The notes under the pieces are model-generated. The model worked only from the letters and a program-made list of their open reading frames with translations. It did no database searches and was not told the DNA's origin. This document shows, in pieces, positions 8,581-17,155 of a stretch of 64,000 nucleotides of DNA; the stretch's first letter is position 1, and every line of letters starts with the position of its first letter. Made by a program: the position numbers and the translations under genes. Source of the stretch: Pseudomonas sp. ML96 (GTDB lineage Bacteria > Pseudomonadota > Gammaproteobacteria > Pseudomonadales > Pseudomonadaceae); contig NZ_JPMY01000046.1 in the NCBI RefSeq assembly GCF_000761545.1, positions 1-64,000 on the forward strand. Reading direction: 5' to 3'.

Positions 8581-9138
8581 ATGGATAAACAGGACGAAAT
8601 CGAAGGCCTCGCGATCCTCGTGCGCGACCTGCGCAAGCACAAGGAGGTGACCCTGGGCGAGCTGGCCGAGCGCATCGGCCGCTCGGTGGGCTTCCTGTCT
8701 CAGGTCGAGCGTGGCCTGTCGCGTCCGACGGTGGCCGACCTCACCGCCATCAGCGAGGCGCTGGGCGTGCCCACCACCTACTTCTACAACCCCGGCAAGC
8801 CGCGCCAGGTGCCCTGGGTGACCCGCCCGGACGAGCGCCGCACGCTGTACTACGCCAGTGGCATCACCGACGTGCTGGCCTCGCCGGGCATGGCCGGTGG
8901 CTTCTCCATGCTGGAGAGCTTCCTCGACCCGGGCGCCACCTGTGGCGACGGCCATATCAACGATAGTTCCGAGCAGGGCGGCTTCGTCCTCGAGGGCGAG
9001 CTGACCGTCTGGTACGGCGACGACGCCGCGCCGGTCACCCTTGGCCCGCGCGACAGCTTCCAGCTGCCCCCACATGCCAAGTTCCGCTACGCCAACCTCA
9101 CCGATTCCCCAACCAGAGTGCTCTGGGTCTTCACCTGA
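8581..9138 (+). CDS. XRE-family regulator with C-terminal cupin, PuuR-like
   Basis: A 185-residue two-domain protein. An N-terminal helix-turn-helix comes first (residues 9-65; ILVRDLRKHKEVTLGELAER, then SVGFLSQVERGLSRPTVADL), then a cupin barrel from about residue 110 (EQGGFVLEGELTVWYGDDA, LGPRDSFQLPPHAKFRYAN). This is the PuuR architecture, in which the cupin senses a small molecule (putrescine or its derivatives in E. coli). The ATG at 8581 has AAGGA seven bases upstream; the in-frame ATG at 8575 is too close to that site. Sitting between the oxidase and the glutamine-synthetase-like gene, it probably regulates this cluster and may bind the repeats at 7065-7118. Confidence 0.88.
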   Translation: MDKQDEIEGLAILVRDLRKHKEVTLGELAERIGRSVGFLSQVERGLSRPTVADLTAISEALGVPTTYFYNPGKPRQVPWVTRPDERRTLYYASGITDVLASPGMAGGFSMLESFLDPGATCGDGHINDSSEQGGFVLEGELTVWYGDDAAPVTLGPRDSFQLPPHAKFRYANLTDSPTRVLWVFT

Positions 9139-9155
9139 CCTTTGCAGATATCGCC

Positions 9156-10505
9156 ATGACAACAACAAGATTCCCCGACCTGCTCAGCGAAGTCCGCGCC
9201 TTCCGCGCCGCCCACCCCGACGTGCGCTACGTCGACCTGATCTGCCTGGACATCCCCGGGCACTTCTACGGCAAGCGCTATCCCCTCGACATGCTGGAGA
9301 AGGTCGCCGCCGGCGGCCCGCTCAAGCTGCCGCAGAACTGCGTGCTGCTCGGCGCCCAGGGCGGCCTGCACCCGATCGGCGACTATTGCTTCAACGACGG
9401 CGACCCGGACGCGCCGCGCCGGCTGATCCCCGGCACGCTCAAGCCGGTGCGCTGGGAGAGCCAACCGCTGGGGCAGATGCTGATCAGCTCCGACGGCACC
9501 GAAGCGCCCATCGAGTTCGAGCCGCGCGAGGTGCTGGCCCAGGTACTCAAACGCCTGCAAGCCAAGGGCATCCGCCCGGTGGTGGCCTTCGAGCTGGAGT
9601 TCTACCTGTTCGACAAGAAGCTCGACAGCGGCCTACCGCGCTTCCCGCGCGATCCGCTGACCGACGACGAAGACGACCAGCCGAACATGCACATCGAGCG
9701 CCTGTCGCGCTTCTCCGATGTGCTGCACGAGATGGTCGAGGCCGCCCAGGAGCAGGGCGTGGACGCCAACGTGATTACCGCCGAACTGGGCCCCGGCCAG
9801 TTCGAGATCAACTTCGCCCACTGCGAAGACGGCCTGCACGCCGCCGACCAGGCAGCCCTGTTCTGCCGCAGCACCCGCGGCGTGGCGATGCAACACGGCT
9901 ACCGCGCCAGCTTCATGAGCAAGCCCTACCTGGACGCGCCGGGCAGCGGCATGCACGTGCACGTCAGCCTGTATGACGAGGCCGGCAACAACCTGCTCGA
10001 CGGCAACAATCAGCGCCCGCTGCGCCACGCCGTGGCCGGCTGCCTGGAACTGCTGCCGCACTGCATGCCGATCTTCGCCGCCAACCACAACGCCTTCCGC
10101 CGCTACGGCGCCATGGTCAACTCGGCGAGCAAGGCCAGCTGGGGCTTCGAGGACCGCGACGCGTGCATCCGCATCCCCGAGTCCGACGGCAAGAACCTGC
10201 GCATCGAACACCGCCTGGCCGGCGCCGACGCCAACCCCTACCTGGTGCTGGCGGCCATCCTCAGCGGCATGGAATACGGCCTGGAGCACGAACTGGAGCC
10301 CATCGCCTCACTCAACGACGACCGCAGCAGCGGCGTGGCCTTCCCCAAGGACATGCTCACCGCGGTGGCGAAAATGGAGGCGCATGAGGTGGTGAAGGAG
10401 AAGCTGGGCAGCGAGTTCGTCTTCGTCTACTGCGAGAACAAGCGCCACGATCATCTGGACTTCATGAACGAGGTCAGCGCGCGGGAGTTTCGTTGGTTCC
10501 TCTAA
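9156..10505 (+). CDS. Glutamine-synthetase-family gamma-glutamylpolyamine ligase, PuuA-like
   Basis: A 449-residue type I glutamine-synthetase-like protein. Visible family motifs include AFELEFYLFDKK (metal-binding Glu region), GPGQFEINFAHC, GSGMHVHVSLYD and the ammonium/ATP-site region ANHNAFRRYGAM with RIEHRLAGADANPYLVLAA. The N-terminal region (VRYVDLICLDIPGHFYGKRY) is that of PuuA/SpuI-type ligases, not GlnA. The expected reaction is ATP-dependent gamma-glutamylation of putrescine or a related amine, supplying substrate for the oxidase at 7126. It begins 17 bases after the regulator and probably shares its transcript. Confidence 0.88.
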   Translation: MTTTRFPDLLSEVRAFRAAHPDVRYVDLICLDIPGHFYGKRYPLDMLEKVAAGGPLKLPQNCVLLGAQGGLHPIGDYCFNDGDPDAPRRLIPGTLKPVRWESQPLGQMLISSDGTEAPIEFEPREVLAQVLKRLQAKGIRPVVAFELEFYLFDKKLDSGLPRFPRDPLTDDEDDQPNMHIERLSRFSDVLHEMVEAAQEQGVDANVITAELGPGQFEINFAHCEDGLHAADQAALFCRSTRGVAMQHGYRASFMSKPYLDAPGSGMHVHVSLYDEAGNNLLDGNNQRPLRHAVAGCLELLPHCMPIFAANHNAFRRYGAMVNSASKASWGFEDRDACIRIPESDGKNLRIEHRLAGADANPYLVLAAILSGMEYGLEHELEPIASLNDDRSSGVAFPKDMLTAVAKMEAHEVVKEKLGSEFVFVYCENKRHDHLDFMNEVSAREFRWFL

Positions 10506-10512
10506 CGCCTGC

Positions 10513-10540
10513 CGCAGCGTCGGCCTATGCCGGCGCTGCG
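10513..10540 (+). terminator. Hairpin after the polyamine ligase gene, possible terminator
   Basis: A 12-bp stem, CGCAGCGTCGGC (10513-10524) with GCCGGCGCTGCG (10529-10540), encloses the loop CTAT. It lies directly downstream of the stop codon at 10505. There is no T-run, so termination would not be of the simple intrinsic type. Confidence 0.4.
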
Positions 10541-10600
10541 ACTCGACAGCCGTCTAGATGATCGCTAGGGTCCAAGCGCTGCTAATACGGATGCTTCGAT

Positions 10601-11020
10601 ATGGAAATCCCAAGCCTTAAAAGATGCTCTGCCAGGCAAAGCATCCTGCTCTGTCTGTTCGTGCTGTCGGCGTGCACATCCAAACCACCCGCCGCAACAG
10701 ACTCCGACGATGAGCTATTCAAAAAGCTGGAGGCGGAACAAGTGCAACGCCTTCGCTGGCTGGATACAACCGACCCCGAGGATGCCGCTCACGCAGCAAT
10801 TCTCAAACGGGATTATCGCCTGATGGAGGTCTGTGCCTATGCCTGCTCCATTCCAGCGACACCGGATGATCAGTATCAAAATTTGATCACGCGCCAAGGC
10901 GCTTTGAGGCTACAGCTGGGAGACGTCGTTTTCGGCAACGAACATGAGCGCTTGTACCTCAAAGCCCATGACTATGCCGAACGCTACAACCGTGAGATTC
11001 AACAGCAAGCTCCACGATGA
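10601..11020 (+). CDS. Small hypothetical lipoprotein
   Basis: A 139-residue protein with a lipoprotein signal sequence: a basic N-terminus, the hydrophobic stretch SILLCLFVL and the lipobox LSAC, so Cys of about position 26 would be acylated. The mature part is rich in charged residues (DELFKKLEAEQVQRLRWLD) and has two Cys in VCAYACS. I do not recognise a family. Lower GC and a different codon mix than its neighbours suggest recent acquisition or relaxed selection. It is followed by a bidirectional terminator shared with the convergent pbpG. Confidence 0.7.
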   Translation: MEIPSLKRCSARQSILLCLFVLSACTSKPPAATDSDDELFKKLEAEQVQRLRWLDTTDPEDAAHAAILKRDYRLMEVCAYACSIPATPDDQYQNLITRQGALRLQLGDVVFGNEHERLYLKAHDYAERYNREIQQQAPR

Positions 11021-11047
11021 CCTTCCTGAGCAGACAACCCTGAAACG

Positions 11048-11077
11048 AAAAGCCCGGCGCTATGGCCGGGCTTTTTT
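11048..11077. terminator. Bidirectional intrinsic terminator between lipoprotein gene and pbpG
   Basis: The stem AAAAGCCCGGC (11048-11058) pairs with GCCGGGCTTTT (11065-11075), followed by a T-run on the plus strand (TTTTTT) and a complementary A-run on the other side. It can end both convergent transcripts. Confidence 0.85.
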
Positions 11078-11087
11078 ATTGGCGCAG

Positions 11088-11984
11088 TTACTGCGCCGCC
11101 TGCATGGTCCGCGCACGCGCGGCCTGGCGTTGTTGCTTGTAGGCCAGCGCCGCCGGCGCCACCTTGGTCACCTGGCCGGTTTCCAGCCAGCGCTTGAGGC
11201 GGTTGGCATCGGCCATGTGGGTGTACTTGCCGAAGGCGTCGAGCACCACGAAGGCCACCGGGCGGCCGCCCATCTGGGTGCGCATCACCAGGCAGTGGCC
11301 GGCGGCGTTGGTGAAGCCGGTCTTGGTCAGCTGGATGCTCCAGTTGGGCTTGTGCACCAGGCCGTTGGTGTTGCGGAAGCCCAGGCTGTAGCGCGGCTTG
11401 TTGAACTGCTGGACGTGCTCGCGGGTGCTGCTGAGCTGGCCGATCAGCGGGTACTGGCCGGCGGCCTTGACCAGCTTGACCAGGTCGTTGGCGGTGGAGA
11501 CGTTGCCCTCGGACAGGCCGGTCGGGTCGCGGTAGCGGGTATGGGTCATGCCCAGGGCGCGGGCCTTGGCGTTCATCGCCGCGATGAAGGCCGGCACGCC
11601 GCCCGGATAGTGGTGGGCCAGGCTGGAGGCGGCGCGGTTTTCCGAGCTCATCAAGGTCAGCAGCAGCATGTCGTGGCGGCTCAGCACGCTGCCCAGGCGC
11701 ACGCGCGAATAGATGCCGCGCATCTCCGGCACGTCGCGGATCACCACGTCGAGCTGCTCGTTCATGTTCGGCTTGGCGTCCAGCGTCACCATGGCGGTCA
11801 TCAGCTTGGTCACCGAGGCGATCGGTACCTGCAGGTCCGGGTTGCTGGAGTAGAGGATCTGGTTGGTGTTGAGGTCGACCAGCAGGGCGCTGCCGGAGGC
11901 CAGTTCCTGGACTTGGGGGGAGGCGTGGGCCACCAGGGCCGCGCCGGCCAGAACCACGCCGGCCAGGTAACGAAGAATCTTCAC
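11088..11984 (-). CDS. pbpG: D-alanyl-D-alanine endopeptidase (PBP7 type)
   Basis: A 298-residue periplasmic low-molecular-mass penicillin-binding protein. From the GTG at 11984 it starts with a signal peptide (VKILRYLAGVVLAGAALVAHA). The three active-site motifs are present in order: SVTK within PIASVTKLMTAMV, SEN within MSSENRAASSL, and KTG within LTKTGFTNAAG. These define the S11 peptidase family that cleaves D-Ala-meso-DAP crosslinks in peptidoglycan. An in-frame GTG at 12017 is an alternative start; 11984 is preferred because AGAGCGGAA lies upstream and the signal peptide then begins at the N-terminus. It is transcribed convergently to the lipoprotein gene. Confidence 0.9.
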   Translation of the reverse strand: MKILRYLAGVVLAGAALVAHASPQVQELASGSALLVDLNTNQILYSSNPDLQVPIASVTKLMTAMVTLDAKPNMNEQLDVVIRDVPEMRGIYSRVRLGSVLSRHDMLLLTLMSSENRAASSLAHHYPGGVPAFIAAMNAKARALGMTHTRYRDPTGLSEGNVSTANDLVKLVKAAGQYPLIGQLSSTREHVQQFNKPRYSLGFRNTNGLVHKPNWSIQLTKTGFTNAAGHCLVMRTQMGGRPVAFVVLDAFGKYTHMADANRLKRWLETGQVTKVAPAALAYKQQRQAARARTMQAAQ

Positions 11985-12215
11985 AAGTACATTCCGCTCT
12001 GGGTGATGGGATGCCACAGCGGTCCTTGCTGGCCCGCGCAGTATACGGAAAGCATCCCGCGCCCGGCAGCCGGTTGTCCTGCGCTTTGTATCGGCAAGGT
12101 AAAGGTCAGGGTAAAGATGTCTTTACCGAGGATTTCGCCGCTGCGCCCGCGGACTAAACAGGCAAGACGCACCGCCAGGTGCCCACCCGCCAGCAGTTCC
12201 GCGAGGACCACCCCG

Positions 12216-12743
12216 ATGAAACAGCCACATCCTGCCTTCGCCCTGTTAGGCCTGTTCCTGATCGGCAGCAGCAGCCTGCTCGACGCCCATGCTGCGCCGC
12301 AAGGTCAATCGCCGCAGCGCGAGGAACAACGCCAGGATCAGCGTGGCCGCCAGGAACAGCAGCGCCCGCAGCAGCCAGCGCAACATCCGCAGCAAACGCA
12401 GGGTCAGGGCTCTACACAGCAGCAGAGGCCGCAACAACAGCCATCGGCCCAGCGCCCGGCGAACGACCATCGCCAGGCACCGCCACAGGACTTCGGCGAT
12501 GTGCAGCGTGCCTTCCACGAGCGCCGCGCACAGATCGGCCGCGGCCCGGCCGTGCCGCCCGACGTGCATATCCGTCAGGGCCATCCGCTGCCGCATGGCT
12601 ATGGCAAGCGCCTGGACGAATGCGCCCTGCACGGCCTGCCGCGCTACGAGGGTTATGAATGGCGTCGGGTCGGCAGCGACGTGGTGCTGATCGCCGTCAC
12701 CACCGGCATCGTCTACGCCATCCTGCAGGGCGTACTGAACTAG
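12216..12743 (+). CDS. CigR/RcnB-like protein with Gln/Pro-rich linker
   Basis: A 175-residue protein with a signal peptide (MKQPHPAFALLGLFLIGSSS), a long low-complexity Gln/Arg/Pro-rich region from about residue 28 to 90 (QQRPQQPAQHPQQTQ), and a short conserved C-terminal domain ending in a hydrophobic hairpin (GSDVVLIAVTTGIVYAILQG). The C-terminus resembles the RcnB/CigR family; CigR in Salmonella is reported as an anti-virulence factor, but the molecular role here is unknown. The stop codon overlaps that of the convergent EamA gene by three bases. Confidence 0.7.
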   Translation: MKQPHPAFALLGLFLIGSSSLLDAHAAPQGQSPQREEQRQDQRGRQEQQRPQQPAQHPQQTQGQGSTQQQRPQQQPSAQRPANDHRQAPPQDFGDVQRAFHERRAQIGRGPAVPPDVHIRQGHPLPHGYGKRLDECALHGLPRYEGYEWRRVGSDVVLIAVTTGIVYAILQGVLN

Positions 12744-13594
12744 GTCGCGCGACGGCCGCGCTGGTTCAGCCACATGGCGACGAGGATCACCGCGCCGCCG
12801 CCGGCCAGGCGCGGCAGGTCGAAGTCGCGATTCCAGATCAGCAGGTTGACCAGCAGCCCGGCCGGCACGTGCAGCTCGTTCATGATCGCCAGAGTGCCGG
12901 CGTCCACCTGGGTGCTGCCCTTGACCCACCAGTACAGGCCCAGGGCTGTGGCGAACAGGCCCATCCAGGCCAGCACGCCCCACTGTACGACGGTCTGCGG
13001 CAGCTTGTCCGGGTTGCCGAACAGCAGGAACGACGGCAGCACCAGAACCAGAGCGCCGAGGAAGAAGTGACCGAAGAAACGGTGCAACGGCTGCGCCGGC
13101 TGGTAACGCAGCAGCAGGCGCCGGCACAGCACCTGGCCGGCGGCAAAAGTGGCGTTGGCCACCTGCAGCAGGACGAAGCCGAACAGGTAGTCGCCTTCGA
13201 GCTTGTCGAAGCGAATGATCACCCCGCCGCCCACGGCGACCAGCGCGGCCACCAGCGCCCAGGGGTTGAAGCGCCTGGCCAAGGCATCGTCGAGCAGGGT
13301 CACGTAGATCGGCGTGAGCACAGTGAACAGCAGCACCTCGGGCACCGTCAGCACCTGGAAGCTGCGGTACAGGCACAGGTAGGTGATGCCGAACTGCAGC
13401 GCCCCGGCCAGCCAGAAGCCGGCCAGCAAACGCCCCGGCAGGCCGCGCCAGAGAGTGAAGGGCAGGAACACCAGGGCGGCGATCAGCACCCGCGCCAGCA
13501 CGGCGAAGTCGCTGTCGACGCGACCGGCCAGGTACTCGCCGATCAGGCTGAAGGAAAAGGCCCAGAGGGCCGTGACGACCAGCAGGTAGCGCAT
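12740..13594 (-). CDS. EamA/DMT-family transporter
   Basis: A 284-residue polytopic inner-membrane protein with about ten hydrophobic segments arranged as two EamA repeats: MRYLLVVTALWAFSFSLIGE opens the first repeat and FLFGNPDKLPQTVVQWGVLA lies in the second. The family exports metabolites or amino acids; the substrate is not predictable. The gene starts one base after the aroE stop, so hemF-aroE-eamA read as one minus-strand operon. Confidence 0.85.
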   Translation of the reverse strand: MRYLLVVTALWAFSFSLIGEYLAGRVDSDFAVLARVLIAALVFLPFTLWRGLPGRLLAGFWLAGALQFGITYLCLYRSFQVLTVPEVLLFTVLTPIYVTLLDDALARRFNPWALVAALVAVGGGVIIRFDKLEGDYLFGFVLLQVANATFAAGQVLCRRLLLRYQPAQPLHRFFGHFFLGALVLVLPSFLLFGNPDKLPQTVVQWGVLAWMGLFATALGLYWWVKGSTQVDAGTLAIMNELHVPAGLLVNLLIWNRDFDLPRLAGGGAVILVAMWLNQRGRRAT

Positions 13595-13595
13595 C

Positions 13596-14417
13596 TCAGC
13601 TCAGCTGGCTGCGCAGTTCCGCCAGTATCGCCGCGCTTTGCGGGCGCACCCCACGCCAGACGAAGAAGGCCTCGGCGGCCTGCTCCACCAGCATGCCCAA
13701 TCCATCGATGCAGCGCGCCGCGCCATGCTCGGCCGCCCAGCGGTTGAAGGCAGTCGCCTGCTTGCCGTACATCATGTCGTAGCAGACGGTGTGGCCCGGC
13801 TGGATCAGGCTCGGGTCGAGCGGCGGCAGCTCGCCGGCCAGCGAGGCCGATGTGCCGTTGATGATCAGGTCGACCGGCTCGCTCAGCCAGTCGAAGCCGG
13901 CCGCGGCCACCGGGCCCAGGTCAGCGAACTCGCGAGCCAGCTGCTCGGCCTTCTCCACCGTGCGGTTGGCGATGGTCAGGCTCTGCGGCCCTTCGGCCAG
14001 CAGCGGCTCCAGCACGCCGCGTACGGCGCCGCCTGCGCCGAGCAGGAGGATGCGCTTGTCGGCCAGGTCGAGGCCGGCGTTGACCGTCAGGTCGCGGACC
14101 AGGCCGGCGCCGTCGGTGTTGTCACCGAGCAGGCGGCCGTCATCGAGCTTCTTCAGGGTGTTCACCGCACCGGCGCGACGGGCACGCTTGCTCAGCTCAT
14201 CGGCCAGGCGATAGGCCTCTTCCTTGAACGGCACGGTGACGTTGCCGCCGCGGCCGGTGGCGAAGAAGGCGCGGGCGTAGCCAGCGAAATCGTCCAGCGG
14301 CGCCAGCAGGGCCTCGTAGGACAGCTGCTCGCCGGTCTGCGCGGCGAACATGCCGTGGATCAGCGGCGACTTGCTGTGGCCGATGGGGTTGCCGAACACG
14401 CCGTAACGATCGCTCAC
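13596..14417 (-). CDS. aroE: Shikimate dehydrogenase (NADP+)
   Basis: A 273-residue enzyme that reduces 3-dehydroshikimate to shikimate. The substrate-binding N-terminus is visible (VFGNPIGHSKSPLIHGMF; NVTVPFKEEAYRLAD with the catalytic Lys), as are the NADP-binding glycine motif (LLGAGGAVRGVLEPLL) and NGTSASLAGE. The length matches the family. The start is a GTG overlapping the hemF stop by four bases (GTGA), which indicates translational coupling. The same hemF-aroE order is known in P. aeruginosa. Confidence 0.96.
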   Translation of the reverse strand: MSDRYGVFGNPIGHSKSPLIHGMFAAQTGEQLSYEALLAPLDDFAGYARAFFATGRGGNVTVPFKEEAYRLADELSKRARRAGAVNTLKKLDDGRLLGDNTDGAGLVRDLTVNAGLDLADKRILLLGAGGAVRGVLEPLLAEGPQSLTIANRTVEKAEQLAREFADLGPVAAAGFDWLSEPVDLIINGTSASLAGELPPLDPSLIQPGHTVCYDMMYGKQATAFNRWAAEHGAARCIDGLGMLVEQAAEAFFVWRGVRPQSAAILAELRSQLS

Positions 14418-15334
14418 AGGCCAGCCTCGCCGAGCCAGTCGCGATCGGTCAGGAAGTATTCGGTCAGGCGCGCTTCTTCGCTGCCAGGTTCCGGCTTCCA
14501 GTCATAGCCCCAGCGCACGTGTGGCGGCAGCGACATGAGGATGGATTCGGTGCGCCCGCCGGACTGCAGGCCGAACAGGGTGCCGCGGTCGAACACCAGG
14601 TTGAACTCGACGTAGCGGCCGCGGCGGAAGGCCTGGAACTCGCGCTGCTGCTCGGTGAACGGGGTGGCCTTGCGCCGCTGCACGATCGGCAGGTAGGCCT
14701 GGATATAGGCATCGCCGATGGCGCGCAGGAAGGCGAAGCTGGTGTTGAAGTCCCACTGGTTGAGGTCGTCGAAGAACAGCCCGCCGATGCCGCGTGGCTC
14801 GCCGCGGTGCTTGAGGTGGAAGTAGCGGTCGCACCACTCCTTGAACTTCGGATAGACCTCGGCGCCGAACGGCGCGCAGGCGTCGCGGGCGACCTGGTGC
14901 CAGTGCACGCAGTCCTCCTCGTTGGCGTAGTAGGGCGTCAGGTCGAAGCCGCCGCCGAACCACCAAACCGCTTCCTCGCCTTCCTTCTCGGCGCTGAAGA
15001 AGCGCACGTTGGCGTGGGAGGTGGGCACGTGCGGGTTCTCCGGGTGGATCACCAGGGACACGCCCATGGCCTCGAAGCCGCGCCCGGCCAGTTCGGGGCG
15101 ATGAGCGCTGGCCGATGGCGGCAGGCTGTCGCCGAACACGTGGGAGAAGTTCACGCCACCCTTCTCGATCAGCGCGCCGTTCTCGATCACCCGGGTACGG
15201 CCACCGCCACCGGCGGGGCGTTCCCAGCTGTCTTCGAAGAAACGGACACCGCCGTCTTCGGCTTCGAGGGCGGCGCAGATGCGATCCTGCAGATCGAGCA
15301 GGTAGGCCTTCACGGCCTGGGTACGTTCACTCAC
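14414..15334 (-). CDS. hemF: Oxygen-dependent coproporphyrinogen III oxidase
   Basis: A 306-residue enzyme converting coproporphyrinogen III to protoporphyrinogen IX with O2 in haem synthesis. Highly conserved blocks are visible: ERPAGGGGRTRVI, GVNFSHVFGD, HPENPHVPTSHANVRFF, WWFGGGFDLTPYY, GIGGLFFDDLN and GRYVEFNLVFDRGTLFGLQ. The GTG at 15334 (VSERTQAVKAYLLDLQ) gives the expected length; the frame is open upstream but without homology. It is divergent from the quinone reductase gene at 15453 and coupled to aroE. Confidence 0.95.
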   Translation of the reverse strand: MSERTQAVKAYLLDLQDRICAALEAEDGGVRFFEDSWERPAGGGGRTRVIENGALIEKGGVNFSHVFGDSLPPSASAHRPELAGRGFEAMGVSLVIHPENPHVPTSHANVRFFSAEKEGEEAVWWFGGGFDLTPYYANEEDCVHWHQVARDACAPFGAEVYPKFKEWCDRYFHLKHRGEPRGIGGLFFDDLNQWDFNTSFAFLRAIGDAYIQAYLPIVQRRKATPFTEQQREFQAFRRGRYVEFNLVFDRGTLFGLQSGGRTESILMSLPPHVRWGYDWKPEPGSEEARLTEYFLTDRDWLGEAGL

Positions 15335-15452
15335 GGCAATGGTCCGGGGCAGAGGCGGAAGAGGGGCGCAAGCATACCATCGTCGCCCCCGGCGGACTTG
15401 ACGGCCGTCAGTGCCGGCGCTTGGATGGTGTTCTTTGTCAGGAGTGCAGGAC

Positions 15453-16430
15453 ATGGCCAAACGCATCCAGTTTTCCCGCCACGGCGGCAGCGACGTGCTC
15501 GAGCTGGTCGACCAGCCGGCAGTCGAACCCGGCCCGCAGGAAGTGCGCGTACGCAACCGCGCCATCGGCCTCAACTTCATCGACACCTACTACCGCAGCG
15601 GCCTGTACCAGCCACCGAGCCTGCCATCCGGGCTGGGCGGCGAGGGCGCCGGCGAAGTGGAAGCGGTGGGCAGCGCGGTGAGCCATCTCAAGGTCGGCGA
15701 CCGCGTGGCCTATGCCACCGGCCCGCTCGGCGCCTATGGCGAGCTGCATGTGCTGCCGGCGCAACACTTGGTCAAACTGCCGGACTCGATCTCCTTCGAG
15801 CAGGCCGCGGCAGTGCTGCTCAAGGGCCTCACCGTGCAGTACCTGCTGCGCCAGACCTACAAAGTCGAGGCCGGGCAGACCATCCTCTGGCACGCCGCAG
15901 CCGGCGGTGTCGGCCTGATCGCCTGCCAGTGGGCCAAGGCCCTGGGTGCCAACCTGATCGGTACCGTTTCATCGCCAGAGAAGGCGGCGCTGGCCAAGGC
16001 CAATGGCGCCTGGACGACCATCGACTACAGCCACGAGGACGTGGTGCAGCGCGTGCTGGAGCTGACCGGCGGGGCCAGGTGCCCGGTGGTGTACGACTCG
16101 GTGGGCAAGGACACCTGGGAGCGCTCGCTGGACTGCGTAGCGCCGCGCGGCCTGCTGGTCAGCTTCGGCAATGCCTCGGGCGCGGTCACCGGGGTCAACC
16201 TCGGCGTGCTGGCGCAGAAGGGTTCGCTCTACGTCACCCGACCGACCTTGGGCCACTACGCCAGCAATGCCGAGAACCTGCAGGCCATGGCCGACGAGCT
16301 GTTCGGCCTGATCGCCAGTGGCGCGATCAAGGTCGAGATCGGCCGCCGCTACGCGCTGGCCGATGCAGCACAGGCCCAGGACGCGCTGAGCGGCCGGCAG
16401 ACCACCGGCTCGACCATCCTGATCCCGTGA
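15453..16430 (+). CDS. qor: NADPH:quinone oxidoreductase (zeta-crystallin type)
   Basis: A 325-residue zinc-free medium-chain dehydrogenase. It shows the GroES-like N-terminal domain (RNRAIGLNFIDTYYRSGLY), the NADPH-binding motif HAAAGGVGLIACQWAKALGA and the C-terminal block STILIP. The zinc ligands of alcohol dehydrogenases are absent, as expected for quinone reductases. The ATG at 15453 follows AGGAG at 15440-15444. It lies back to back with hemF, as in P. aeruginosa. Confidence 0.92.
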   Translation: MAKRIQFSRHGGSDVLELVDQPAVEPGPQEVRVRNRAIGLNFIDTYYRSGLYQPPSLPSGLGGEGAGEVEAVGSAVSHLKVGDRVAYATGPLGAYGELHVLPAQHLVKLPDSISFEQAAAVLLKGLTVQYLLRQTYKVEAGQTILWHAAAGGVGLIACQWAKALGANLIGTVSSPEKAALAKANGAWTTIDYSHEDVVQRVLELTGGARCPVVYDSVGKDTWERSLDCVAPRGLLVSFGNASGAVTGVNLGVLAQKGSLYVTRPTLGHYASNAENLQAMADELFGLIASGAIKVEIGRRYALADAAQAQDALSGRQTTGSTILIP

Positions 16431-16436
16431 CTAGCC

Positions 16437-16560
16437 GCCACGATCTCGCGAGCTAGAGAAAAGCAAGGCGAAAGCGGCTGAGGAAGCGGAGTTGACTATT
16501 GGTCAATGAGCATTCCGAAGGCGCTTTCAACACAGTTTTCCGACGCGCAGCAGATCGTGG
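16437..16560. repeat. Intergenic palindromic dispersed repeat, copy 2
   Basis: The ends are inverted: CCACGATCTCGCG near 16438 and CAGATCGTGGTC near 16551-16562, with a central TTGACTATTGGTCAA inverted repeat at 16492-16506. Read on the minus strand it shares the blocks GTTGAAA, CGGAATGCTCATT, CCGCTTCCTC and TTTCGCCTTGC with 8413-8574. It lies between qor and tsaC stops, two convergent genes, and may form a large cruciform or transcript hairpin. Confidence 0.65.
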
Positions 16561-17115
16561 TCAGGATGGGCGGATTACATCGCCCGTACGCAGGTCGCGG
16601 ATCAGGCTCGGATTACGGCGCCCGCCCAGGGAGCCGCCGAGCACGGCGTCCAACTGGCCGGGGAAGTACTGCTCGACGCGCAGGCGCGAACGCGCCGAGG
16701 GGCGACCCGCCGGGTTGGCCGAGGTGGACACCAGTGGCCCGGTGAGGGCGCAGAGGTCTCGTACCAGCGGGTGGTCACTGACGCGCAGGGCGACGCTGTC
16801 GTGGCGGCCGGTGATCCACTGTGGCAGGCGATCCTGGTGCGGTACCAGCCAGGTATTGGGCCCCGGCCAGGTGCTGGCCAGGCGGTCGATCCAGCGCTCG
16901 GGCAGGTCTTCGAGAAGGAAATCGAACTGCTCGATGCTGTCCGCCACCAGGATCAGGCCCTTGTGCACCGGGCGCTCCTTGAGCGCTAGCAGGCGATCTA
17001 CCGCGGTCTCGTTCCATGGGTCGCAGCCCAGGCCCCAGACGGCCTCGGTGGGATAAGCGATCACCCCGCCTTCGCGTACCACGCGTGCCACCCGCTGTAT
17101 CTGCCAACCGCTCAT
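16561..17115 (-). CDS. tsaC: L-threonylcarbamoyladenylate synthase (YrdC/Sua5 family)
   Basis: A 184-residue enzyme making threonylcarbamoyl-AMP from threonine, bicarbonate and ATP for the t6A37 modification of tRNAs reading ANN codons. Family signatures are the N-terminal REGGVIAYPTEAVWGLGCDP, STWPGPNTWLVPHQ and STSANPAGRPSARS. The ATG at 17115 is chosen because GGGGTGA lies about five bases upstream; an ATG at 17127 in the same frame is possible. It lies 40 bases after dprA on the same strand, the conserved dprA-tsaC pairing. Confidence 0.95.
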   Translation of the reverse strand: MSGWQIQRVARVVREGGVIAYPTEAVWGLGCDPWNETAVDRLLALKERPVHKGLILVADSIEQFDFLLEDLPERWIDRLASTWPGPNTWLVPHQDRLPQWITGRHDSVALRVSDHPLVRDLCALTGPLVSTSANPAGRPSARSRLRVEQYFPGQLDAVLGGSLGGRRNPSLIRDLRTGDVIRPS

Positions 17116-17155
17116 GCTCACCCCCATGGATTCTCTGGCGGCGAGTGTACCCAGC

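Noticed and set aside
7138..9168. A 676-codon minus-strand frame across the polyamine oxidase and regulator
   Set aside because: Spans two well-supported plus-strand genes and the repeat between them; composition is that of an antisense shadow.
12246..13376. A 376-codon minus-strand frame across the EamA and CigR-like genes
   Set aside because: It is out of frame with the clear EamA protein and has Arg/Gly/Ala-rich low-complexity content.
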